DNA of 64,000 bases from Thauera aromatica_A (GTDB lineage Bacteria; Pseudomonadota; Gammaproteobacteria; Burkholderiales; Rhodocyclaceae). The position numbers and the translations under genes were made by a program. Each line of letters begins with the position of its first letter. The stretch's first letter is position 1. Below the pieces are notes generated by a model. That model saw only the letters and a program-made list of their open reading frames with translations, was not told the DNA's origin and did no database searches. The stretch lies in NCBI RefSeq assembly GCF_023093595.1, contig NZ_JALLIK010000105.1, positions 1 to 64,000 of the forward strand, written 5' to 3'. Shown in pieces: positions 53,401 to 61,823 of the stretch.

Positions 53401-56253
53401 TCAGGTCGCCGAAAGTTTGCCTTCGAGATTGAGCAGCGTCCCCATGATTCCGCAAGGGGCCGGCGTCGATTCGCTGCCAGGCGAAAGCCTGGCCTGCACC
53501 GGGATGCGGGCGGCGCTCACCTGCACCGCGCATGTTCCCGGTAGCGTGATGAGCGTCTCGAAGGCGCGGAAGCCGGCGCCGACCTTGCCGTCGGTAAAGC
53601 GCAACTCGATCTCGCCCCCTTCGCGCTTGACGAAATCGCGCACCGCATCCATGCCGACGCCGCGCCCCGACACCTCGGTCACGGCGCTGGCGGTGGAGAA
53701 ACCGGGGGCAAAAACGAGCTTGGCGATGTCCTCATCCGAAACCGGTGCGCCCTCCGTAAGCAGCCCTTTTTCCAGCCCCTTCCGGCGAATATGAGCGAGC
53801 GCCAGCCCCTTGCCGTCATCGCGCAGACGCATCGACAGACGACCGCCGGCGAGCGCCATATCGAGCACAATCCGGCCCGCGGCCGACTTGCCATTGACCA
53901 GGCGTTCGGCCATCGGCTCGATGCCGTGATCGAGCGAATTCCGGTACAGGTGCATGAACACGTTGCGCAGCAGATCACAAGCCTGGTTGCGGACATGGAT
54001 TCCGTGGTCGTTCAATACCAGCGTCGGTGCCTCCTTGCCGAGTTCCGCGGCCAGCGACGGCAGCGAGGCGAAGACGCCGGCGAGCACCTCGCGCATCGGC
54101 GCGGTGCCGATCAGGCGCAGGTCGTGACGGATTCCCTGCAGGATCGCCGCCAGCGTTTCCTGCGGGATCGACGCCAGATCGAGCCCCTCCAGGCCGGCGC
54201 CGATCTGCTCGATCCGGGCACGCGGCACCATCAGGTATTTGTCTTCACGTCCCCGGCGACCCGGCCCGCGGCGACCGAGCTTGACGTCGTTCAACGACAC
54301 GTACTGCTCGATACTGCCCATCACCGCCTGCAGCTGCTCGAGCAGTTTTTCCTTGTCCAGGATCACGGTCGCGTTCCTGCGCAATTCATCGTAAGCCTGC
54401 TCGGCCTCATGCACGATGTTGGCCAGGTGCAACAGACCGTAGGTCCGGGCGTTACCCTTGATCGTATGCATGTTGCGGAAGAGCTGCGTCACCAGTTCCG
54501 GATGGGAATCGTCCGCCGCATCGGCCGAAAGCAGCAAGGCTTCGTTTTCACCGACGAAATTCCGCGCGCTATCGACGAATTCGGTGAACTTTTCCTGCTG
54601 GACCCCGAGAATCTGGCCGATCATTTCAAGTTCGCGCTTCTGCTGCCCGGCCTCGGCTTCAAGCTCGCGCAGTTCGGTCACATCGCGCACGCAGACCATG
54701 ATTTTTTCGACCACATCGTTCTCGTCGCAGATCGGCGACCAGCCCAATTCGAGCGTCTTTACCCGCCCGTTCGCCAAGGTCCGCTTGATTTCGCCGACCA
54801 GCAGGTGAGCGTTGAACTCGAAGTTCATCCGCTCTTCGCCGATGCAGGCGGCCAGCGTTGCTTCGACCTGCGACAAGACGTCGGAGCCGATGCCATCGTG
54901 ACCGAGCAGGAAGCTCATGGCGCGTTGCCCGGCCACCTCGTCGGTCTCGAAAATCGTTTCGAGATACACCGAGTATTCAGGATGGATCAGGCCGCCATCG
55001 ACCACCGTCAACACCCCCTGCGGCATGTTCTGCAGCATGGTGTGGATATCGTTGGTCTTCTCGCGCAACTGGGCGCTACGCTCGGCAAGGCTCTTGGCCA
55101 TGGCGTTGAACTGCTCGCCGACATTGCCGAGCTCGTCCCGGGTCGTGACCTCGACACGCGCGCCGAGATCGCCGGCCGCCATCGTGTTGACCGCATCGGA
55201 CAGACCGTTCACCGCCCGCATGATCGAGATGTAGGCGGCGACGAAGCCCGCCACGACGAGCGCGAAGATCGCCAACATGGCGAGGATGAGGCCGTTGCGC
55301 TGCAGTTGCCTGGCGGCGAGGCGGTCGGCGAGCAGCCGGTCGGTTGCGGCGACGATCTCGCTGCCGATGCCCAGGGTTTCATCGAAGGCCGCCTCGGTCA
55401 GCGCGAGGAAGGCCGCCGGCTCCATGCCGAAATCGGTCGTATCGAGCATCTTCGTCGTCAGCGCTTCCTGGATCGCCAGGTACGCGGTGTTCAGGCGGCC
55501 ACCGGCTTTTTCCAGGATCGCCGCCTGCGCGGGATGCTCCTGCCCGACCTTCTGCAAGGCCTCCATGCTCCACTGCACCAGCACATTGAAGTTGCCGCGC
55601 TGCATCGTCAGTTCGCTGCGACGGCTGCCGCGCAGACTTTTCCTGCTCAGCGTCATCGCCCCTATTTCGGCGGTAACGCCGGTCGCATGGACGAGCGAAC
55701 CGTAGTAGCCGGTGAGCACACCCAGCAAACGGCTGCTCGACGCATCGCCATCGATCAGCAAGCCGGCCCCATCGTTCAGTTGCTCGAGCCCGGAGCGCAT
55801 CCCGGCAATGGCGGCGGACAAGCCGTCCACATCGAAAGCATCGATGCTCCTGGCCATCGTCGCCCAAGAGACCGGGCCGAAGCCGGTTGCGGGCAGCGGC
55901 TCGGCAAAGCCCTGCGCAGCAAAAGTCCGCTGCAGGTTGCGGAGTGCCTCGTGCGCACCGAACTGCCGGGCGGCGACCAGCCCTTGCAGCCCGGATGATC
56001 CATCCTGGCCGTCCTGAACCGCCTGGCGCGTCGCCAGCAATTGGTAAAGACGGGCAAAGAGCTGGTGCACCGGAACCTGCATGGCCAATGCGGAACGCTC
56101 CGTCTCGAGCGCCGTGACACGGGCATTGAGGGCAAAGACGAGAACGCCGGCCGCCACCAGCAGGGGCAGGCCGAAAATCAGCGCGGTGATGCGGAGCTTG
56201 CTACGGAAGGACAGCCGGCCAACGACGTGTACGACAGGCTCGAGGAGGCGCAT
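53401..56253 (-). CDS. Membrane-bound CheA-like sensor kinase (HAMP-PAS-Hpt-HATPase)
   Basis: A 950-residue protein: TM1 (about 20-42), a large helical periplasmic region (43-318), TM2 (319-342), HAMP (343-396), PAS (400-525), Hpt with His596 in MHTIKGNARTYG, and a CheA-type ATPase. The latter has N-box RNSLDHGIEP (771-780), then DDGKGL and SGRGVGMDAV. The C-terminus ends right after the ATPase: no CheW-like P5 domain and no P2. It thus combines a receptor-like input with CheA chemistry in one polypeptide. Together with the next three genes it forms a self-contained cassette. The ligand is unknown. Confidence 0.9.
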   Translation of the reverse strand: MRLLEPVVHVVGRLSFRSKLRITALIFGLPLLVAAGVLVFALNARVTALETERSALAMQVPVHQLFARLYQLLATRQAVQDGQDGSSGLQGLVAARQFGAHEALRNLQRTFAAQGFAEPLPATGFGPVSWATMARSIDAFDVDGLSAAIAGMRSGLEQLNDGAGLLIDGDASSSRLLGVLTGYYGSLVHATGVTAEIGAMTLSRKSLRGSRRSELTMQRGNFNVLVQWSMEALQKVGQEHPAQAAILEKAGGRLNTAYLAIQEALTTKMLDTTDFGMEPAAFLALTEAAFDETLGIGSEIVAATDRLLADRLAARQLQRNGLILAMLAIFALVVAGFVAAYISIMRAVNGLSDAVNTMAAGDLGARVEVTTRDELGNVGEQFNAMAKSLAERSAQLREKTNDIHTMLQNMPQGVLTVVDGGLIHPEYSVYLETIFETDEVAGQRAMSFLLGHDGIGSDVLSQVEATLAACIGEERMNFEFNAHLLVGEIKRTLANGRVKTLELGWSPICDENDVVEKIMVCVRDVTELRELEAEAGQQKRELEMIGQILGVQQEKFTEFVDSARNFVGENEALLLSADAADDSHPELVTQLFRNMHTIKGNARTYGLLHLANIVHEAEQAYDELRRNATVILDKEKLLEQLQAVMGSIEQYVSLNDVKLGRRGPGRRGREDKYLMVPRARIEQIGAGLEGLDLASIPQETLAAILQGIRHDLRLIGTAPMREVLAGVFASLPSLAAELGKEAPTLVLNDHGIHVRNQACDLLRNVFMHLYRNSLDHGIEPMAERLVNGKSAAGRIVLDMALAGGRLSMRLRDDGKGLALAHIRRKGLEKGLLTEGAPVSDEDIAKLVFAPGFSTASAVTEVSGRGVGMDAVRDFVKREGGEIELRFTDGKVGAGFRAFETLITLPGTCAVQVSAARIPVQARLSPGSESTPAPCGIMGTLLNLEGKLSAT

Positions 56254-56336
56254 ATGGGCAGGACTTCATGAAATGAAACTCCGCCGATGCTAGGCAGTAC
56301 GCATTACGCCGCGATTACACCCACTCGGCGAAAGGT

Positions 56337-56663
56337 TTAACCGCCGCCTTTGCGCATCGCGTTATCGAGACGGCTCAGCAGGGCGCGCCGCGCCGGCTCG
56401 ACGCCCGGAACAGTAAAGCGGTAGCGAACGTGCAGTTGGGGCAGCTCGAGCAGCCCCAGCCGGCGCACGCCCGCCGCCTCCACCTCGATTTCCAGAACCA
56501 GTTCGCCGTCCCGGAGGCGGAAACGGCCCTGCGCCGCACCGCCTTCGAGCGCCGGCCAGGCCATGCGCAGTTCGCGCTCGAACCCGGCGGGCGTGGCGGT
56601 CATCCGGCGCACGAAGGACTCCGGCACCGGGCCGCTGAAGAAGCGCGGCGACTCGAGCGTCAT
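56337..56663 (-). CDS. Conserved unknown of the aldehyde oxidoreductase cluster
   Basis: A 108-residue protein without a recognised family. It begins PRFFSGPVPESFVRRM, has a beta-rich middle with LELPQLHVRYRFTV and ends with a basic helix. No membrane segment, no cysteines. It lies 23 bp after the MoaD-like gene as the fifth gene of the operon, and a five-gene aor layout is known from Aromatoleum. A role in cofactor insertion or enzyme maturation is a guess based on position. Confidence 0.6.
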   Translation of the reverse strand: MTLESPRFFSGPVPESFVRRMTATPAGFERELRMAWPALEGGAAQGRFRLRDGELVLEIEVEAAGVRRLGLLELPQLHVRYRFTVPGVEPARRALLSRLDNAMRKGGG

Positions 56664-56686
56664 CCGTGTACGGGGCCCTCTCCCGC

Positions 56687-56944
56687 TCAGCCGCCCGCGA
56701 TCGGCGGCCAGGCGGCAAGCTCGTCGCCGTCCGCCAGGCGCCGCGTGGCGCGCGCGGCCGGCGCCACGTAGTGTCCATTGACCAGCACCAGGTGGGCGCT
56801 GCGCTCGGGCACACGATAGCGCTGCAGCATGTCCGCCACGGTCGTGCCCTCGTCGACATCGAGTTCGAGCCGGTTGCCACGATGGCCCGCGGGCAGGTAG
56901 TCGGCGAGCGAGGCGAACAGCTTCAATGCGACCCGGATCGTCAT
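56687..56944 (-). CDS. MoaD/ThiS-family sulfur carrier of the aor operon
   Basis: An 85-residue ubiquitin-fold protein. VALKLFASLADYLP at the N-terminus, LVLVNGHYV in the middle, DGDELAAWPPIAGG at the end; the terminal Gly-Gly is the site of thiocarboxylation. MoaD-like carriers of this kind are encoded with tungsten aldehyde oxidoreductases and probably supply dithiolene sulfur for the tungstopterin. The start at 56944 fits the family length. It lies 77 bp downstream of the FAD subunit gene. Confidence 0.85.
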   Translation of the reverse strand: MTIRVALKLFASLADYLPAGHRGNRLELDVDEGTTVADMLQRYRVPERSAHLVLVNGHYVAPAARATRRLADGDELAAWPPIAGG

Positions 56945-57021
56945 CCCGGCCTCCCGGCCGCGGCCGCGCCGCGCACCCCGCGTTCCGCCCGCGCCGCACC
57001 CCTTCATGCCCGTCCCCCAGT

Positions 57022-58311
57022 TCAGCGCGCCAGCGCCATCGGCTGCTGGCTGCAGGCGACGTAGGCGTCGACGAAAGCCAGCGGCGCCGCAAGCAGACGC
57101 GCCTTCCACGCGCCGAGCCTGACCTGGCCGTGGATCAGGCCGCGCAGCGCGCCGACGTGCTCGGTGAGCCCGATCGAAGTCGCACCGATCAGCACGTCGT
57201 CCTTGAACTGGAGGCTCAGATAGCGATAGCGCGCATCGTCGACCAGCTCGACGCCTTCACCGCCGTGCTCCGCCTTCTCCCCCCACCACTGGCCGAAGGA
57301 AGACGAGATCAGCCCCAGGGTGTCGAGCACGTTGATCGCCAGGACGCCGTTCAGGCGGGTCTCGCCAGCCTCGCCACGCGCCATGTTGAGCGCCGCGATG
57401 CGGGCCTGGTCGGCGGCATTGGGCTGGATCGCCGCGACCAGATGGGCGCCGGTGAAGAGGTCGGGCGCCTCGGCGACGTCGCCGGCAGCGAAGATCCCGG
57501 CCACGCTCGTCTGCATGCGCGCATCCACCAGCACGCCCTTGGCCACCTGCACCGCCGTGCCGTCGAGAAAACCGACGTTGGGCGCCACCCCGGCTGCGAC
57601 GATGACCAGCTCGCACTCCAGGCGCTCACCGGTCGACAGGCTCACCGCCAGCGGCGCGGCGGCACCGACCGCACTGCCACGGTCGATGCGCTGCACTCCG
57701 GCGGAGGTGACGACGCGAATGCCCTTGTCCTCGACCCAGCGCTTGATCATGGCCCCGGCCGTGGGCGTCATCATCCGCGGCACCATGCGGTCGCCCATTT
57801 CCACCACGGTGAGCTCGACGCCGCGCTTGGCCAGCGCCTCCATGATGATGCAGCCGATGAAGCCGGCGCCGAGCTGCAGCACGCGCGCGCCGGGCCGGGC
57901 CAGCGCGGCGATCGCGCGCGCATCGGCGAGCGTCCAGCAGGTGTGCACTTCGGGCAGGTCCACGCCGGGGATCGGCGGGCGCACCGGGTGCGAGCCGGTG
58001 GCGATCAGGAGACGGTCGTAGGGCTCGAAATGGCCGTCGTCGAACAGCACGCGGCGCTTGTCGGTGTCGACCGCCACCGCGCGCCCACGCAGCGCGCGGA
58101 TGCGCAGGCGCTCGAAATGGTCGGGCGCCTTGCGCAGCCAGGTACCCGACTCGTCGATGTTGCCTTCGAGCAGGTAGGGGATCGCCATGCGCGAGTACGG
58201 CGGCGCGTCCTCGCTGCCGGCGAGCACGATGTCGTCCTCCTGCGCTGCGCGGCGCAGCGTCTCGGCGGCGACCACCCCGGCGGGGCCGTTGCCCAGAATC
58301 AGGTGTCTCAT
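57022..58311 (-). CDS. FAD-dependent subunit of aldehyde oxidoreductase (AorC-like)
   Basis: A 429-residue pyridine-nucleotide-disulfide-type oxidoreductase: FAD loop LGNGPAGVVAAETL at the N-terminus, a second Rossmann loop LGAGFIGCIIMEAL for NAD(P)H (about 150-175) and the FAD-closing motif IFAAGDVAEA (about 275). In the Aromatoleum enzyme the equivalent subunit passes electrons between the iron-sulfur subunit and NAD. GAGG precedes the ATG at 8 nt. It is the third gene of the operon. Confidence 0.88.
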   Translation of the reverse strand: MRHLILGNGPAGVVAAETLRRAAQEDDIVLAGSEDAPPYSRMAIPYLLEGNIDESGTWLRKAPDHFERLRIRALRGRAVAVDTDKRRVLFDDGHFEPYDRLLIATGSHPVRPPIPGVDLPEVHTCWTLADARAIAALARPGARVLQLGAGFIGCIIMEALAKRGVELTVVEMGDRMVPRMMTPTAGAMIKRWVEDKGIRVVTSAGVQRIDRGSAVGAAAPLAVSLSTGERLECELVIVAAGVAPNVGFLDGTAVQVAKGVLVDARMQTSVAGIFAAGDVAEAPDLFTGAHLVAAIQPNAADQARIAALNMARGEAGETRLNGVLAINVLDTLGLISSSFGQWWGEKAEHGGEGVELVDDARYRYLSLQFKDDVLIGATSIGLTEHVGALRGLIHGQVRLGAWKARLLAAPLAFVDAYVACSQQPMALAR

Positions 58312-58380
58312 GCGCAAATCCTCGAAAGGCGCGCGGCTTGCACCCCTCACTGCGGACGGGGCGCGCCGGTCAGCGCCGGC

Positions 58381-60228
58381 CTACAGGCCGAGCCGCTCCA
58401 GGGTCTGCGCGGTGGGGACGCCGTCGGGCGTCCACCCGCGCACCTGATAGTACTCCGGCAGCATCTTCGCGAGCGCGTTCACCATGCCCTTCGCCGGCCC
58501 GGTCCTGGCCGGCTCCTGGGTCAGGCGCGGCGGCAGGGTGTCGTCGCGGGCAGTGAAGCCGGCGGCGTTGTTGAACTGGCGCTCCATGTTCCAGATGCGC
58601 TCGCCGACCGCGTTGAGCTTGTCCATGCTCCAGTCGCCCTCGCACGCCGCCGCGATCTGCGGCTGGACGTCGGCCAGGGTCCACGCGAAGCTGGTGAACA
58701 CGCAGATGCCGGCCGAGTCGAACACCGCGGTCGCATCCTGGAAGGCCTTCACCAGCTCGGCCTTGCCTTCGGTGACGTGGGGGTCGGTCTTGACCGGAAT
58801 GCCCATCACTTCGGAGGCCACGGTGTAGCCGCGCAGGTGGCAGGCGCCGCGGTTCGAGGTGGCGTAGGCCAGGCCCATGCCCTGGATGCCGCGCGAATCG
58901 TAGGCGGGGAATTCCTGCCCCTTCACGCTCATCGACAGCTCGGGGTGGCCATACTTCTCGCACAGCCGCCTGCTGCCCAGCCCCAGCTCCTTGCCGAAGC
59001 CCTCGCCGAGCGCGGTCATCTCAACCATCTTCGCCAGCGCCCCGGCCGAGCCGAAGGGAGCCGGCAGGCCGATCCGGGCGTCGGTCAGCACGCCCATCTC
59101 GTAGAGCTCCATCGCCGCGCCGACGGTGGCGCCGAAGGAGATCGGGTCCATGCCCTGCTCGTTGCAGATCAGGTTGGCGTACTGCAGCGCCTCGAGGTCG
59201 CCGACGCCGTTGGCCGCACCGAGCGCCCACGCCGCCTCGTACTCGAGGCCGCCGGAGGCCCCCCAGTACTTCGGGCTGTTCTTGACCGTGAAGTGGCCCT
59301 TGTCGATCTCCGAGATGCGCCCGCAGGCGATGGTGCAGCCGAAGCAGGCGGCGTTGGTGACGAGCTGGGGCTTGCCGTCGGACGCGCGCTTCTCGTGCAT
59401 CGCCTCGGCGGAAATCTTCGCGGCGTCCTCGAACTGCACGTCGCGGTGATTGCGCGTGGGCAACGCGCCGATCTCGTTGATCACGTTCATCAGCACCTGG
59501 GTGCCGTACTTGGGCAGCCCCTGGCCGGTCACCGCGTTGTCGGCGAGGATCTTCTTTGCCGCCGTGGTGGCCTGCACGAAGGCGCCGAAGTCCCGGATGC
59601 CCGCCACCCCCTTGGTGCCGCGGATCGCCACCGCCTTCAGGTTCTTCGAGCCCATCACCGCGCCCACGCCCGAGCGCCCGGCGGCGCGGTGCAGGTCATT
59701 GACGATGCAGGCGAACAGCACCTGATGTTCGCCTGCGACGCCGATCGAGGATACGCGCACGAGCGGGTCCTGCAGCTCGTGCCGGATCTGCTCCTCGGTC
59801 TCCCAGCAGCTCTTGCCCCACAGCCCGGCGGCGTCGCGCAGCTCGGCGCGGTCGTTCTCGATGTAGAGCCAGACCGGTTTCGGTGACTTGCCCTCGAAAA
59901 TCACCATGTCCCAGCCGGCGAACTTCATCTCGGCACCGAAGAAGCCGCCCGAGTTCGAACAGGCGATCGCCCCGGTGAGCGGCCCCTTGGTGACCACGGT
60001 GTAGCGCCCGCCGGTCGAGGCCAGGGTGCCGGTCAGCGGGCCGGTGGCCATGATCATCTTGTTGTCGGGCGACAGCGGATCGACCTTGGGGTCGATCTCG
60101 GACACCAGGTATTTGGTCGCCAGCCCGCGCGAGCCGAGGTAGTCCTGCGCCCACTGCATGTTCAGCGGCTCTTCCGTACAGGTGCCCCGTGCCAGGTCGA
60201 CCCGCAGGATCTTGCGATTCCATCCCAT
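58381..60228 (-). CDS. Tungsten-containing aldehyde:ferredoxin oxidoreductase, large subunit
   Basis: A 615-residue AOR-family enzyme that oxidises aldehydes to acids (or the reverse) at a tungsten bis-pterin. The N-terminal domain shows TGPLTGTLASTGGRYTVV (pattern only). The proximal [4Fe-4S] cluster ligands are Cys295, Cys298, Cys302 (CFGCTIAC) and Cys509, at the same spacing as in the Pyrococcus enzyme. GGAGG lies 8 nt before the ATG. The combination with ferredoxin, FAD and MoaD-like genes places it with the Aromatoleum/Thauera AorABC enzymes, which detoxify or use aldehydes such as phenylacetaldehyde. Confidence 0.93.
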   Translation of the reverse strand: MGWNRKILRVDLARGTCTEEPLNMQWAQDYLGSRGLATKYLVSEIDPKVDPLSPDNKMIMATGPLTGTLASTGGRYTVVTKGPLTGAIACSNSGGFFGAEMKFAGWDMVIFEGKSPKPVWLYIENDRAELRDAAGLWGKSCWETEEQIRHELQDPLVRVSSIGVAGEHQVLFACIVNDLHRAAGRSGVGAVMGSKNLKAVAIRGTKGVAGIRDFGAFVQATTAAKKILADNAVTGQGLPKYGTQVLMNVINEIGALPTRNHRDVQFEDAAKISAEAMHEKRASDGKPQLVTNAACFGCTIACGRISEIDKGHFTVKNSPKYWGASGGLEYEAAWALGAANGVGDLEALQYANLICNEQGMDPISFGATVGAAMELYEMGVLTDARIGLPAPFGSAGALAKMVEMTALGEGFGKELGLGSRRLCEKYGHPELSMSVKGQEFPAYDSRGIQGMGLAYATSNRGACHLRGYTVASEVMGIPVKTDPHVTEGKAELVKAFQDATAVFDSAGICVFTSFAWTLADVQPQIAAACEGDWSMDKLNAVGERIWNMERQFNNAAGFTARDDTLPPRLTQEPARTGPAKGMVNALAKMLPEYYQVRGWTPDGVPTAQTLERLGL

Positions 60229-60241
60229 GACGCGTCCTCCT

Positions 60242-60721
60242 TCAGGAAGCGGCCGAAGCCGGCGTGTTGGCCTTCGCGGCCCAGGCGCGCATGCGCTCGA
60301 TACCGGTCCAGTCGGCGTCCACATAGGTGATCGCCGCGGTCGGACAGGCTTTCGCACAGGCCGGATCGCCTGCGCACAGGTCGCATTTCTGCACCTTGCC
60401 GGTGTCCTGGTTGAAGTTGATCGTGCCGAACGGACAGGCGATCGTGCACACCTTGCAGCCGACGCAGGTATCCTCGAACACCATCTTCGCACCGGTCGCG
60501 AGGTCGATGCGGATCGCATCGACCGGACAGGAATTCAGGCACCAGGCCTCGGTGCATTGGGTGCAGGTGTACGGCACCTTCCTGCCTTCGTGTTCGAAGT
60601 TGAACACCTTGATGCGCGATTTGCTCGGATTGATGACCCCGGTGTGCTCGAAGGAGCAGGCCATCTCGCATTGCAGACAGCCGGTGCACTTGGCGGGATC
60701 AATGTGCAGTGCTTTCCACAT
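60242..60721 (-). CDS. Four-cluster ferredoxin subunit of aldehyde oxidoreductase (AorA-like)
   Basis: A 159-residue iron-sulfur protein of the HycB/DMSO-reductase beta type. Four groups of four cysteines (CTGCLQCEMAC; CTQC-x4-C-x3-CP; CVGCKVCTIACP; CDLC-x4-C-x3-CP) can hold four [4Fe-4S] clusters. No signal peptide, so it acts in the cytoplasm. It links the tungsten subunit to the FAD subunit. AGGAG precedes the ATG. First gene of the operon, about 100 nt after a likely promoter. Confidence 0.92.
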   Translation of the reverse strand: MWKALHIDPAKCTGCLQCEMACSFEHTGVINPSKSRIKVFNFEHEGRKVPYTCTQCTEAWCLNSCPVDAIRIDLATGAKMVFEDTCVGCKVCTIACPFGTINFNQDTGKVQKCDLCAGDPACAKACPTAAITYVDADWTGIERMRAWAAKANTPASAAS

Positions 60722-60828
60722 CGATCATCTCCTGGTCGTTGGTGACCCGACAGCGTGCGGGGCACGTTGCGGCGCGAGGCCGGAGCGCAGGATTCGATCG
60801 CCCCGCAGACCGCATGAACAGCCTGGAA

Positions 60829-60856
60829 AGCATACGCCGCGGCGATGACCAGTCAA
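60829..60856 (-). promoter_or_regulatory. Probable promoter of the aor operon
   Basis: On the minus strand: TTGACT (60856-60851), 16 bp, TATGCT (60834-60829). Transcription from it would give a leader of about 100 nt before the ferredoxin gene. Confidence 0.5.
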
Positions 60857-60881
60857 CTCGGGAATGGCCCGCTCGGGAATG
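60857..60881. promoter_or_regulatory. Direct repeats abutting the aor -35 element
   Basis: CATTCCCGAG twice on the minus strand (60881-60872 and 60866-60857), 15 bp apart, the second ending at the -35 TTGACT. This is the position of class II activator sites. Confidence 0.5.
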
Positions 60882-61043
60882 CCCCGCCACGCGGCCCCGC
60901 CTCGGCGCCGGCGCTGGTCCGACGGCGGGGGCTCGGCTAGCATGTCGGCCCCGCCCTGCACCCGACCCCGTCCGCTGACGCCCTCCCCCGTCCGCGCAGC
61001 GCGCATCCCGCACACTAAAATGGAGCATGGCCGGAGAACACAC

Positions 61044-61634
61044 ATGAAGCGGATCATCATCGGCATTTCCGGCGCTTCGGGCGTCATTTACGGCATCCGG
61101 GCGCTGCAGGCCTTGAAGGCGATGGCGGGCATCGAAACCCATCTGATCTTCTCCCCTTCGGCCAAGCGGACCGTCGTCGAGGAGACCGAGTGGACGGTGG
61201 CGCAGGTCGAGGCCCTGGCCGATGTGCTCCACCCCCACGGCGACATCGGCGCCTCGATCGCCAGCGGCTCGTTCCGCACCGCGGGAATGCTGGTTGCGCC
61301 GTGCTCGATCAAGACCCTGTCGGGCATCGTCCATTCCTACAACGACAACCTCCTGACACGCGCCGCCGATGTCTGCCTCAAAGAGCGCCGCCCCCTGGTG
61401 CTGATGGTGCGGGAGACGCCCCTCCACCTCGGACACCTCGAAATGATGGCCCGGGCGGCCCGCTACGGGGCCGTGATCCTGCCCCCGGTGCCTGCGTTCT
61501 ACAGCAAGCCGCAAAGCCTCGGCGACATCGTCGATCACAGCGTAGGCAAGGCGCTCGATCTGTTCGACATCGAACACCCGTTGATGAAGCGCTGGAAAGA
61601 AGAACCCGCCCCCCCGCCCGGCGCAGGCACATGA
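61044..61634 (+). CDS. UbiX-family flavin prenyltransferase
   Basis: A 196-residue UbiX/Pad1 flavoprotein. GISGASGVIYGIRAL (FMN site), LVAPCSIKTLSGI, VRETPLHLGHLEMM and PPVPAFYSKPQSLGDIVDHSVG with LDLFDI are characteristic. The enzyme prenylates FMN to make the cofactor of UbiD-type decarboxylases. No UbiD gene is in the window. Placement with a GntR regulator and a thiolase suggests a catabolic paralogue rather than the ubiquinone-pathway copy, but that is inference. GGAGA precedes the ATG. Confidence 0.88.
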   Translation: MKRIIIGISGASGVIYGIRALQALKAMAGIETHLIFSPSAKRTVVEETEWTVAQVEALADVLHPHGDIGASIASGSFRTAGMLVAPCSIKTLSGIVHSYNDNLLTRAADVCLKERRPLVLMVRETPLHLGHLEMMARAARYGAVILPPVPAFYSKPQSLGDIVDHSVGKALDLFDIEHPLMKRWKEEPAPPPGAGT

Positions 61635-61758
61635 ACGCCAGGCTCCGCCGGCGCTGAGACCAGCGCTGCGTCCTGTCCTGCACAGCGCAGGTCCGGCGGC
61701 CGTGCACGGCCCGCCCGGCGCACTGCGGAGTGCCGATCGAACGGTTTACATCGCAAAA

Positions 61759-61776
61759 AATACTGTATACAGTATT
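61759..61776. promoter_or_regulatory. 18-bp perfect palindrome, probable GntR operator
   Basis: AATACTGTATACAGTATT, a perfect palindrome with the TGTATACA centre commonly bound by FadR/FCD-type GntR regulators. It is directly upstream of the regulator gene, which suggests autoregulation. Confidence 0.65.
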
Positions 61777-61823
61777 CATCAATGAATTCCGCTCACCTGA
61801 TCCGGCTCCACAAGGCTTCCCCG

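Larger units (their letters stand above)
60722..61043. other. Divergent intergenic region aor / ubiX-like
   Basis: A 322-bp non-coding gap. It holds the aor promoter and direct repeats described separately and a TAAAAT -10-like element (61016-61021) before the ubiX-like gene. No sigma-54 element, RNA gene or further ORF is convincing. Confidence 0.5.

Noticed and set aside
60722..60790. Sigma-54 promoter for the aor operon
   Set aside because: A GGCAC...TTGC-like string exists near 60761 but the spacing between the two elements is wrong.
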